Source: a virus. From it: a stretch of 40,292 bases of DNA. Made by a program: the position numbers and the translations under genes. Under the pieces are notes generated by a model, which saw only the letters and a program-made list of their open reading frames with translations, ran no database searches and was not told the origin of the DNA. Below, piece after piece: positions 14,864 through 21,027 of the stretch. The stretch spans positions 1 to 40,292 of the IMG/VR virus record IMGVR_UViG_3300028920_000146. One strand, 5' to 3'. Numbering within the stretch: position 1 is the first letter of the stretch; each line of letters begins with the position of its first letter.

Positions 14864-15163
14864 ATGAGTGAGGTCTCTAATATGTACGCGACCAGTAAAG
14901 CACCTTGCACTATGAACAGTGAGTACAAGCCAAAGTATTATACCTGTCCATTCTGTAATTCAGATCGCATATTCCTTGCGGAGGAGTCATTGCCTAAATC
15001 GAGAGGGGATGGCAAGGTGACTGTATTTTCCGTGGTATGTGGCTTTTGCGGTGCTTCTGGTCCAAATAGGAAATCCAAGTCAACAGCAACAGCAGCTTGG
15101 AACGTGCTATTCGATAAGCGAGACTATGCCGATCCAAGGATGGCTGAATATGACGTTGGCTAG
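14864..15163 (+). CDS. Lar-like restriction alleviation protein
   Basis: A 99-residue protein with the Lar family zinc-ribbon layout: TCPFCNSDRIFLAEE near residue 27, FSVVCGFCGASGP near residue 62, and the end motif ATAAWN. Lar of the Rac prophage lessens type I restriction of unmodified DNA. I chose ATG 14864 (GAGG 5 nt upstream). ATG codons at 14786 and 14819 are in frame but would overlap or lie against the previous gene and have weak ribosome binding sites. A protective role during infection fits its early/middle position. Confidence 0.75.
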   Translation: MSEVSNMYATSKAPCTMNSEYKPKYYTCPFCNSDRIFLAEESLPKSRGDGKVTVFSVVCGFCGASGPNRKSKSTATAAWNVLFDKRDYADPRMAEYDVG

Positions 15164-15200
15164 AGAAACTATACAAAGGTGAATTAGACCTGAGGTGGTG

Positions 15201-15296
15201 ATGCGGCTTAATCCTTACTCCAAGTCACTGGGGTGCTGTCGTTGCCGTATCACGCTCGTAGACGACAGTAATAGGTATGCGCTTGGCCCGAGCTAA
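15201..15296 (+). CDS. Very small protein with NPYSKSLGCCRC motif
   Basis: A 31-residue frame with a strong GAGGTGG ribosome binding site. It starts MRLNPYSKSLGCCRC, which resembles the opening of a small phage zinc-knuckle protein type ('NPY..S.GCC.C'), but stops early without a second Cys pair. It may be a truncated relative or a minimal version. The whole 172-nt gap holding it also shows inverted repeats (CTGTCGT/ACGACAG at about 15235-15267), so a structured RNA is an alternative reading. Confidence 0.45.
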   Translation: MRLNPYSKSLGCCRCRITLVDDSNRYALGPS

Positions 15297-15335
15297 GGTA
15301 AGTGACAGGGCAATTTACTTTCAAGAGGAATAATT

Positions 15336-15782
15336 ATGACGAATGATGAGATTATTGATAAGGCGTTGCCGAACTCCCCGAGTGGGGTGCTAACGGTTCC
15401 AGACGGAAATAATAGAGTGAACCAATACCTCGAATGGAGAGCAAGTCTTGGCTTGCGGTACAATCAAGATCTAGATTCGATGGAATATGTTATTGAGGAC
15501 GGCAAGGTTGTGCCGCTTGCGCTTATGGAAGTGTCCAAGGTTGAAAACCGCATAGTCAATGTCGAGGCTTACCTGAATAAGGTAAACGAGAATAGGCAAT
15601 GCCAAATGCTAGTCGTTGCGTATGTAGCGAGGATATTAAAGATCCCTGCTTGGTATCTGTTGCATGAAGACAACTTTGAGCGGTGTTGGATTAGGCAGTT
15701 GCATGACGGCGGTGGCCCGTTTAGGGAAACCAATATGGGCAAGGTAGAGCGTTATCTTAGAAAATTACGAGAGGGTAGATGA
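15336..15782 (+). CDS. Hypothetical protein
   Basis: A 148-residue protein with AGAGGAA upstream of ATG. It is mixed helical with the segments WRASLGLRYNQDLDSM, LMVVAYVARILKIPAWYLLH (approximate) and a basic C-terminus (VERYLRKLREGR). A helical stretch around residues 90-105 is moderately hydrophobic but too short and mixed for a confident membrane segment. No family was recognised. It begins the long block of small accessory genes. Confidence 0.6.
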   Translation: MTNDEIIDKALPNSPSGVLTVPDGNNRVNQYLEWRASLGLRYNQDLDSMEYVIEDGKVVPLALMEVSKVENRIVNVEAYLNKVNENRQCQMLVVAYVARILKIPAWYLLHEDNFERCWIRQLHDGGGPFRETNMGKVERYLRKLREGR

Positions 15783-15783
15783 A

Positions 15784-15945
15784 ATGGAAACTCCACAAAT
15801 TACTTTCGATCCTCCAGGCATTGTGCCGATGGCTATCAACGCCAAGATCATCAACGTTGCCCAGGAGGTGCAGCAGCAGACCACGGCTGAACTTCTCGAC
15901 CTCACCTTGGAGCACCTCGGGCGTGTGTTTTCGGAGTACGCATGA
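15784..15945 (+). CDS. Small acidic helical protein (53 residues)
   Basis: ATG 15784 follows the previous stop after 1 nt. The product (METPQITFDPPGIVPMAINA, then a helical Gln/Leu-rich half) is neither membrane nor metal-binding by eye. Codon periodicity is good and it fills the gap exactly between its neighbours. The sequence GGGTAGATGAA before the start gives a weak ribosome binding site. Confidence 0.5.
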   Translation: METPQITFDPPGIVPMAINAKIINVAQEVQQQTTAELLDLTLEHLGRVFSEYA

Positions 15946-15963
15946 TTTTTAAGGAGAATAACA

Positions 15964-16436
<473 letters not shown>

Positions 16437-16440
<4 letters not shown>

Positions 16441-16844
16441 CTAACGACCCCCACCGCCGGATAATAAACTTGCAGGCTGAGGTGGATTTGCTCCGCGCCG
16501 AGAACGAGCACTTGAAAAAGAAACTGGAGTCTCAGTGTGATATTACGCATGGGCTGGATACTCTGTACCAACGCATAATTACCGAAGTGTTGGAGTGCGC
16601 CCCTATCTCAGCAAGCGAAAGGGAAGATGGTACGCTTGAGCCACCTTGGGAGGTAGTTGCCAGGGTGCGTGAGGATCGCGACAAGCTCCGCGCCGAGAAC
16701 GAGAGGTTGAAAATTATCAATATAAAATCGATAGTCAAGAGCGTGATGAGGAAAATGACCGATTGCGATGATCTTAAGTCCGGTGAATTGGTGCTATCTG
16801 AAGAAATCCATAAAAGATATTTAGAGGAGGTGGGCGATGCCTGA
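16437..16844 (+). CDS. Coiled-coil accessory protein, LRAENE type
   Basis: A 135-residue protein with two copies of the zipper motif: LRAENEHLKK (residues 20-29) and DKLRAENERLK (residues 82-92). Between them is a short non-coil segment with EPPWEVVARVREDRD. The zipper motif recurs in several following genes and its DNA (CTCCGCGCCGAGAACGAG) is almost unchanged. The C-terminus EEVGDA overlaps the next start by 8 nt. It is probably an accessory protein acting through coiled-coil pairing. Confidence 0.6.
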
Positions 16845-17274
16845 GCAATACACAAAACGAGGCGGCTTGCTGTGGGTAGACAACGAGTACTGGCAAGCGG
16901 ATCGTGCAGAGATAGAGCATCTCAAACGGATACTGGGCCTGAAAGACATCTGCCCTCATTGCGGTAGGCGTTTGAGCGACCATGGCTGTGCATGTGGAGA
17001 AGATGAGCGACTAGGACAAGGAGGAGCGCCATATAACTACGAGAGCCTTGAAGAGTGGTGCTCAGAGTTGGAAGAGATGAATGACAAGCTGATCGCTGCG
17101 AATCGTGAATTGCAGGATGAGAACGAGAGGCTGACTGGTAAAGTGCAACATCTTGAAGAGCTAATTAACCGAATTGCCAATCCACCAAAACATTATGGCT
17201 ATTATGATTATCGTGATGCTGTAGATATGATTTATGAAAGCAGCTATTTTGATAAAGAGGCTGGCGATGAGTGA
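16837..17274 (+). CDS. Coiled-coil protein with zinc knuckle
   Basis: A 145-residue protein. Residues 7-30 (KRGGLLWVDNEYWQADRAEI) closely match the start of the gene at 18268. A zinc-binding-like CPHCGRRLSDHGCAC follows (residues 39-53), then a coiled coil ending DENERLTGKVQHLEELI, and a Tyr-rich tail. It ends EAGDE at the first exact copy of the boundary repeat. This looks like a mosaic of modules found elsewhere in the array. Confidence 0.6.
   Translation: MPEQYTKRGGLLWVDNEYWQADRAEIEHLKRILGLKDICPHCGRRLSDHGCACGEDERLGQGGAPYNYESLEEWCSELEEMNDKLIAANRELQDENERLTGKVQHLEELINRIANPPKHYGYYDYRDAVDMIYESSYFDKEAGDE
17257..17274 (+). repeat. Gene-boundary repeat, copy 1
   Basis: GAGGCTGGCGATGAGTGA, 18 nt. 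It holds the end codons of one gene (EAGDE-stop) and the ATG of the next in another frame. Exact copies are at 17528 and 17739, with a close variant at 18043. Confidence 0.9.
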
Positions 17275-17545
17275 AATAGATGTCAAATGGATTTTATTTG
17301 AACTACAAAAGCAGCGTGATTTGATTTATCAATTAGCGAAAAAGGTTGTTACAGGCAGAATGGTGAAAATCTTAAGTAACTATAACGGTCAGCCTTATGG
17401 TTCTTCACGGCCATCTATGAAAGGGGAGGTCGTGGCTGTTACTGGAGTTTGTCCTGGCAGTGATCTTCAGTTGTGGTTACTTGGATATAATTGCTCAATA
17501 AGTCTAGATGAGGTGGAGTTTATTGATGAGGCTGGCGATGAGTGA
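17267..17545 (+). CDS. Small accessory protein (92 residues)
   Basis: Starts MSEIDVKWILFELQKQ at ATG 17267, overlapping the upstream stop by 8 nt. The C-terminal half (MVKILSNYNGQPYGSSRP, GEVVAVTGVCPG, CSISLDEVEFI) looks like a small SH3-like beta barrel domain. It ends FIDEAGDE at the second boundary repeat. No specific family was recognised. Confidence 0.55.
   Translation: MSEIDVKWILFELQKQRDLIYQLAKKVVTGRMVKILSNYNGQPYGSSRPSMKGEVVAVTGVCPGSDLQLWLLGYNCSISLDEVEFIDEAGDE
17528..17545 (+). repeat. Gene-boundary repeat, copy 2
   Basis: This is the exact 18-nt boundary sequence. Together with the following AAATA it is identical to copy 1 over about 22 nt, so both downstream proteins begin MSEI. Confidence 0.9.
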
Positions 17546-17756
17546 AATATGTTTTAATTGCAACAAACCATTCGTTGGCACAGATCATTGCCTATGCCAC
17601 GCTGCTGTCCAAGTTCAGGCTGAGTTTCGGAAGCTTCGCGCCGAGAACGAGCGTCTGAAATCTAAGCTTGGCAGAGTGATGGCTGAAGTTGAACATGATC
17701 ATGGGATGGAATATCTGCTCGAGATTATGGCACAGGTGGAGGCTGGCGATGAGTGA
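17538..17756 (+). CDS. Small zinc-knuckle plus zipper protein (72 residues)
   Basis: Starts MSEICFNCNKPFVGTDHCLC: CxxC and CxC pairs that could bind zinc, then FRKLRAENERLKSKLGRVMA, the shared zipper. It ends VEAGDE at boundary repeat copy 3. The layout of a metal knuckle followed by a coil mirrors the gene at 16837 in shorter form. Confidence 0.55.
   Translation: MSEICFNCNKPFVGTDHCLCHAAVQVQAEFRKLRAENERLKSKLGRVMAEVEHDHGMEYLLEIMAQVEAGDE
17739..17756 (+). repeat. Gene-boundary repeat, copy 3
   Basis: This is the third exact copy of the 18-nt boundary sequence, again placing a stop codon and a start codon 8 nt apart. Confidence 0.9.
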
Positions 17757-18060
17757 GTGTAAAATAGTCGAAGGCGAGAGCGGTTTGGCGGCATGTGCAG
17801 ATGAGCGTGACAAACTCCGCGCCGAGAACGAGAGGCTGAAAGAGCAACTCCGTTTATGTAATATAGATCAGTGCAATGCCGAAGCTGAGAACGAGAAACT
17901 TAAGACAATCATCAAAAAGCTGGATAAGCTGTGTGAAGAAATCCGATACAGCCACACCGATCCAGGCGATGCAATATATTACAACCATTGCGATAATGGT
18001 GAAGAGTGTCTTTGGTGCGTAGAAACAAAACAGCTTGCGGAGGAGGCTTGCGATGAATGA
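17749..18060 (+). CDS. Zipper protein with Cys-rich tail (103 residues)
   Basis: Starts MSECKIVEGESG, then DERDKLRAENERLKEQLRLC and AEAENEKLKTIIKKLDKL give a long coiled coil (residues 20-65). A second half has YNHCDNGEECLWCVETK, a possible metal site. It ends EEACDE at a variant boundary sequence (GAGGCTTGCGATGAATGA). It is probably the most complete zipper member of the array. Confidence 0.55.
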   Translation: MSECKIVEGESGLAACADERDKLRAENERLKEQLRLCNIDQCNAEAENEKLKTIIKKLDKLCEEIRYSHTDPGDAIYYNHCDNGEECLWCVETKQLAEEACDE

Positions 18061-18277
18061 CCTACTAAAAAAGCTACAGATTGCTGCGTCTGAAGCAGAG
18101 CAACACGCAGGTGGATATGTATGCGTCTCGTCAGGCAAGCCTACTGCAACAAGAGCGGTGTGCAGTGTAGCAGAGCTTATTGAGTATATAAATAGGTTGC
18201 GTCAGATGGCCTGCATTGGCCAGTCAGTGCACGAGTGTAAGGTGGTTGATCCGTTGGAGGCTGTAGAATGCGAGTAG
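18053..18277 (+). CDS. Small accessory protein (74 residues)
   Basis: ATG 18053 overlaps the upstream stop by 8 nt. The product (MNDLLKKLQIAASEAEQHAG, then VSSGKPTATRAVCSVAELIE, YINRLRQMA) is helical without the LRAENE motif. The end (LEAVECE) echoes the boundary-coded C-termini of its neighbours. It overlaps the next gene by 10 nt. The family is unknown. Confidence 0.5.
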   Translation: MNDLLKKLQIAASEAEQHAGGYVCVSSGKPTATRAVCSVAELIEYINRLRQMACIGQSVHECKVVDPLEAVECE

Positions 18278-18477
18278 GTGAAGGCCAAATAATCAAGCGC
18301 AACGGACTACTCTGGTATGATAACGAGGCCTGGCAAGATGATCGTGCAGAGTTGGAGAGGCTCCGCGCAGAGATCGAAGCGCTGAAGGAGATGTGGTATA
18401 TCAAGGGCTTCAATGCCGGAGCACACGCAATTAGTAAAGGCTACAAAATAGCAAGCTTAGAGGAGGTGCAGGGATGA
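18268..18477 (+). CDS. Short paralogue of the 16837 gene N-terminus (69 residues)
   Basis: Residues 9-32 (KRNGLLWYDNEAWQDDRAEL) match KRGGLLWVDNEYWQADRAEI of the gene at 16837, then ERLRAEIEALKEMWYI is a zipper variant. It looks like a reshuffled or truncated duplicate. The AGAGGAGGTGCAGGG segment at the end supplies the ribosome binding site for the next gene, which overlaps by ATGA. Confidence 0.55.
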   Translation: MRVGEGQIIKRNGLLWYDNEAWQDDRAELERLRAEIEALKEMWYIKGFNAGAHAISKGYKIASLEEVQG

Positions 18478-18683
18478 GCAAAATTGATCCGGCAATACTG
18501 ATTCTCAAAGGAAAGTGGGAGAAAGCAGAGCATGATAATGGGCAACTCCGTGCTGAGGTTGCAGAGCTGTCAGAGGCACTCCATTCAATCCTTGCTTATG
18601 ACAATCCGCTCAATACTATGGCACCTGAAACAATACTCTCACAAATATACGAACTTGCTGAAGAAGCTCTAGGAGGTAGATGA
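18474..18683 (+). CDS. Small coiled-coil accessory protein (69 residues)
   Basis: Starts MSKIDPAILILKGKWEKAEH with a coil DNGQLRAEVAELSEALHSIL, a diverged form of the LRAENE zipper. The rest is helical and acidic. It ends EEALGGR within an AGGAGGT ribosome binding site for the next gene (TGATG overlap). This is the last zipper member of the array. Confidence 0.5.
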   Translation: MSKIDPAILILKGKWEKAEHDNGQLRAEVAELSEALHSILAYDNPLNTMAPETILSQIYELAEEALGGR

Positions 18684-18838
18684 TGCCATGGAGAGTTAGG
18701 AAAAGACCCATTAAAGGCCCGAAGGACTGGGCTATTGAACAGAATATCGGTGGCAAATGGAAGGTCGTCGGTAGGTCTATAAGTAAAAACAAAGCTGATG
18801 CGTCAGTACGCGCTCGGCGTATGGGGAGTCATAAATGA
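18683..18838 (+). CDS. Small basic protein (51 residues)
   Basis: Starts at ATG 18683 directly after AGGAGGTAGATG, coupled to the upstream stop. The product is basic (MPWRVRKRPIKGPKDWAIEQ ... VVGRSISKNKADASVRARRM) and resembles short phage proteins of the form 'W.V....GGKW.VVg.S.sK.kA..SVRAR', for which no function is established. Nucleic acid binding is plausible from its charge. Confidence 0.5.
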   Translation: MPWRVRKRPIKGPKDWAIEQNIGGKWKVVGRSISKNKADASVRARRMGSHK

Positions 18839-18951
18839 AAAAACATGGAGTTCCAAAAAGAGACGGTTCTGGTCGTGGCGTCCGTGTTAATAGAGGGCGC
18901 GGAGGATGCGTAAAAACAAATCCTAAAGGTAAAGGACGCAATCGCAAATGA
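18835..18951 (+). CDS. Tiny Gly/Arg/Lys-rich protein (38 residues)
   Basis: ATG 18835 overlaps the previous stop (ATGA). The product is MKKHGVPKRDGSGRGVRVNR followed by GRGGCVKTNPKGKGRNRK, highly basic and glycine-rich with one Cys. It resembles short phage RG-rich peptides; RNA or DNA binding is possible. It is coupled by ATGA to the next gene. Confidence 0.45.
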   Translation: MKKHGVPKRDGSGRGVRVNRGRGGCVKTNPKGKGRNRK

Positions 18952-19076
18952 GCAAGATGAAAAGACAACATTGCCCAGAATGTGGAAAAAAGATGATTTT
19001 ACTTTCAGGTAATATTAAGCGGTGGATTTGCGATAGCTGTGGGCTGATGTTTCCAGTAAAGAAAACTGATGGCTAG
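18948..19076 (+). CDS. Tiny zinc-ribbon protein (42 residues)
   Basis: The product is MSKMKRQHCPECGKKMILLS, then RWICDSCGLMFPVKKTDG: two CxxC pairs 16 residues apart, a complete four-Cys zinc ribbon. Start and stop both overlap neighbours (ATGA upstream, 8 nt downstream). Such small ribbons in phages often bind nucleic acid or host polymerase, which is inference here. Confidence 0.65.
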   Translation: MSKMKRQHCPECGKKMILLSGNIKRWICDSCGLMFPVKKTDG

Positions 19077-19629
19077 ACTCATCATCCTCTCAACAGGTAG
19101 ATCGGGGACGACATATATCCACCGCTGCCTATCCCATCTCGGGGTTAAGTTTGGCCATGAGAAGTTAGACTATCAAGGAGGCATCGGCTGGAACTTCGCT
19201 ATCGACTTCAAAAGATCATGCGATATCGTCCTCCATCAAGTCCGAGAGCCGTTTGCCTGCATCTCAAGCCTCACTGCTTTCACTCCATACCATTGGGAAC
19301 GTGTCCGTAAAATCTACGGTAAAGAGATGCCGGAAGACCATCCAGCGAAAGCCGTCTGGTTTTATATCACCTGGAATAACAGATGCGAGAAGCTTGCAGA
19401 CAAGACCTACCGACTAGAGGATATCTACTACGGGAGCGAGAAGGCTAACAGCCTCCTAGATATCCTGGGAGTGAACAAGCCCTGGCCACCAATCTCATCA
19501 GTGGGGACAACAATCAACGCAAGACCTCATGCGGTCTACTCGATAAACGATGTGCCGGGAGAATACCGGAAGGAGCTATTGAAAATGTCTAAACGCTATG
19601 GATATAAGGAGCAAGAAGAAGATGATTGA
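19069..19629 (+). CDS. Sulfotransferase-like P-loop protein
   Basis: A 186-residue protein. Residues 5-18 (IILSTGRSGTTYIH) match the 5'-phosphosulfate-binding loop of PAPS-dependent sulfotransferases ('GR.GTt'), and VREPFACISSL at about residues 59-69 matches the second ('R.P......S') motif. C-terminal motifs are weaker, and the protein is shorter than bacterial sulfotransferases (about 250-300). It could transfer sulfate to a host surface sugar, a phage glycan or a modified base. It begins a run of genes sharing AAGGAGCAAGAAG boundaries and lies 1.4 kb upstream of the radical SAM/glycosyltransferase block. Confidence 0.6.
   Translation: MARLIILSTGRSGTTYIHRCLSHLGVKFGHEKLDYQGGIGWNFAIDFKRSCDIVLHQVREPFACISSLTAFTPYHWERVRKIYGKEMPEDHPAKAVWFYITWNNRCEKLADKTYRLEDIYYGSEKANSLLDILGVNKPWPPISSVGTTINARPHAVYSINDVPGEYRKELLKMSKRYGYKEQEEDD
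19606..19624 (+). repeat. AAGGAGCAAGAAG boundary repeat, copy 1
   Basis: This copy carries 3 extra nt (GAAGAAGATG). It codes for KEQEEDD at the end of the sulfotransferase-like gene and contains the ribosome binding site and ATG of the next gene. Copies 2 and 3 are at 19862 and 20151. Confidence 0.85.
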
Positions 19630-19882
19630 AGAGATGACGTTCACAATAAATGGCAGAGGGATGTGGATCCCAGGTTACGTGATGGCAATAAAACACATTG
19701 GTGGTAGCACTGTCAGTTTTGGTGATAATGGCAATATGAGTTTTCACGATGGCATCCATATACATCCCGACCAGACGTTTACATTCTCACCAGCGATCAG
19801 ACGTATGAGGGTCCGGACGTTGTGTAAGTGCAAGGCTATAATCAATTGCGTTTTTATGAGCAAGGAGCAAGAAGATGGCTGA
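19622..19882 (+). CDS. Hypothetical protein (86 residues)
   Basis: Starts MIEEMTFTINGRGMWIPGYV at ATG 19622 behind AAGGAG. It is beta-rich with many His residues in the middle (MSFHDGIHIHPDQTFTF), and ends with a basic, Cys-containing helix and SKEQEDG. Clustered His could bind metal. The family is unknown. It overlaps the sulfotransferase-like stop and the next start by 8 nt each. Confidence 0.5.
   Translation: MIEEMTFTINGRGMWIPGYVMAIKHIGGSTVSFGDNGNMSFHDGIHIHPDQTFTFSPAIRRMRVRTLCKCKAIINCVFMSKEQEDG
19862..19877 (+). repeat. AAGGAGCAAGAAGATG boundary repeat, copy 2
   Basis: A 16-nt sequence identical to copy 3 at 20151..20166. It codes for KEQED at the end of one gene and carries the ribosome binding site and ATG of the next. 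Confidence 0.9.
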
Positions 19883-20174
19883 TATGGAAGATGAGTTGAA
19901 GGCGCTTGCCCCGTGCGAAAAGGGCACGTTAGTATATGATCTTGAGCAGTATATTGATGGCAAATGGGTGAAGCTGATTACTAACGAGGAAGAGCTAGAC
20001 GTCTTGTCTAAATGTAATATTTACGAACTCACTAAGCTGGCAACAGAAAGCGATGCATTTGCTATCAACAGTGCGCATATTGGAATCGCTACAACAGTAT
20101 CTAATGGCCCTATCAGAGTTGTTGTGACTAAATATATTCCAGAAAAGAAGAAGGAGCAAGAAGATGCCTTATAA
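19875..20174 (+). CDS. Hypothetical acidic protein (99 residues)
   Basis: ATG 19875 lies inside the boundary repeat, AAGGAG being 7 nt upstream. The product is MADMEDELKALAPCEKGTLV ... EELDVLSKCNIYELTKLATE ... PIRVVVTKYIPEKKKEQEDA. Mixed alpha/beta, no motif recognised. The end is again coded by the boundary repeat. Confidence 0.5.
   Translation: MADMEDELKALAPCEKGTLVYDLEQYIDGKWVKLITNEEELDVLSKCNIYELTKLATESDAFAINSAHIGIATTVSNGPIRVVVTKYIPEKKKEQEDAL
20151..20166 (+). repeat. AAGGAGCAAGAAGATG boundary repeat, copy 3
   Basis: Identical to copy 2 over 16 nt. It supplies the ribosome binding site and start of the gene at 20164. Confidence 0.9.
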
Positions 20175-20376
20175 ACCAGCTCAGCTTGAAAGGCATGTAG
20201 ATGATCTTGAAAAGGAGGTCGTACGGCTTAATGTACGTAATGAGATGCTGGAGCGTTGGCATCAGAAGGTTCTCGATATTGTGGTTCTAGGCCATCCACA
20301 AACATGGATCAAGAACTTCAGGGAATGGGCTGCTAAATGCATGAAAGAGGATTTGGAGTACGAGAGGAATAATTGA
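20164..20376 (+). CDS. Small helical protein (70 residues)
   Basis: The product is MPYKPAQLERHVDDLEKEVV, RLNVRNEMLERWHQKVL, then WIKNFREWAAKCMKEDLEYE: a coiled coil followed by a charged helix. It is the last gene of the accessory block, and its end carries the tandem TTGACA of the next promoter. The overlap with the previous gene is 11 nt. Confidence 0.5.
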   Translation: MPYKPAQLERHVDDLEKEVVRLNVRNEMLERWHQKVLDIVVLGHPQTWIKNFREWAAKCMKEDLEYERNN

Positions 20377-20406
20377 CATTGACATGGCATGCCTGTTTTG
20401 TAAACT
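20373..20406 (+). promoter_or_regulatory. Promoter for the ParB / radical SAM block
   Basis: TTGACA occurs twice in tandem (20373-20378 and 20379-20384). Sixteen nt after the second lies TAAACT (20401-20406), a moderate -10 directly preceded by TG. It sits in the 57-nt gap before the ParB-like gene and would give a transcript starting near 20413. Confidence 0.6.
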
Positions 20407-20433
20407 GTAGTTGTTGAATTAAGGAGCTGAAAT

Positions 20434-21027
20434 ATGAAGATTGAAAAGAGGAGCATCTCAAAGATTAAACCTTACGAGAAAAATCCTCGTAAGAATGACG
20501 GGAAGCCAGTCCAGGCGTTGATAGAATCAATAAAGCGCCATAAGCAGGTAAAGCCCATAGTCATATCTGCTAAAGGCAAGCCGTTCGAAGATGAGGTTAT
20601 CTGTTGCGGGCATACTACCGTTAAGGCTCTTAGGAAAATGGGCAATAAAGAGGTTGCCGTTGTCGTAAGGGAGTTTGAAAGCGAAGCCGATTTCGTTGAC
20701 TACATGATACGCGACAATCGTACTAATGAGTTTGCTGAGTGGGACTACCCTATGTTATCAGATATCGGTGTCTCTCATGGTGTGGACCTTGCCGGGATGG
20801 AGTTTGAGATTGACTACGGTTCTGATGATGAGGAGCTGCCAGACCAAGAAACCGACTCTGTACCTGATGTGGATATGGAGGGTGAGATCGTAAATGAATG
20901 TGATTACGTTATCATCTATTTCGAAGAAGATAATAAAGCAAAAGCTTTCAGGGAAAAGATTGGTATCGGTGAAAATAGTAGATCTATCAATTGGGATGTT
21001 CTAGCCGAAAGCTACGGCATCGAATGA
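20434..21027 (+). CDS. ParB/Srx-domain protein
   Basis: A 197-residue protein with AAGGAG upstream. Residues 1-85 are a ParB-like nuclease domain: ISKIKPYEKNPRKNDGKPVQ, ALIESIKRHKQVKPIVIS, then EVICCGHTTVKALRKMG, where GH(R/T)T...A replaces the usual GERR box. In phages this domain is often joined to or beside DNA-modification enzymes. Residues 105-130 look like the bridging part seen in such proteins (DNRTNEFAEWDYPML), while the C-terminus is acidic. There is no methylase domain. The stop overlaps the radical SAM start (ATGA), so the two are co-translated. Confidence 0.75.
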   Translation: MKIEKRSISKIKPYEKNPRKNDGKPVQALIESIKRHKQVKPIVISAKGKPFEDEVICCGHTTVKALRKMGNKEVAVVVREFESEADFVDYMIRDNRTNEFAEWDYPMLSDIGVSHGVDLAGMEFEIDYGSDDEELPDQETDSVPDVDMEGEIVNECDYVIIYFEEDNKAKAFREKIGIGENSRSINWDVLAESYGIE

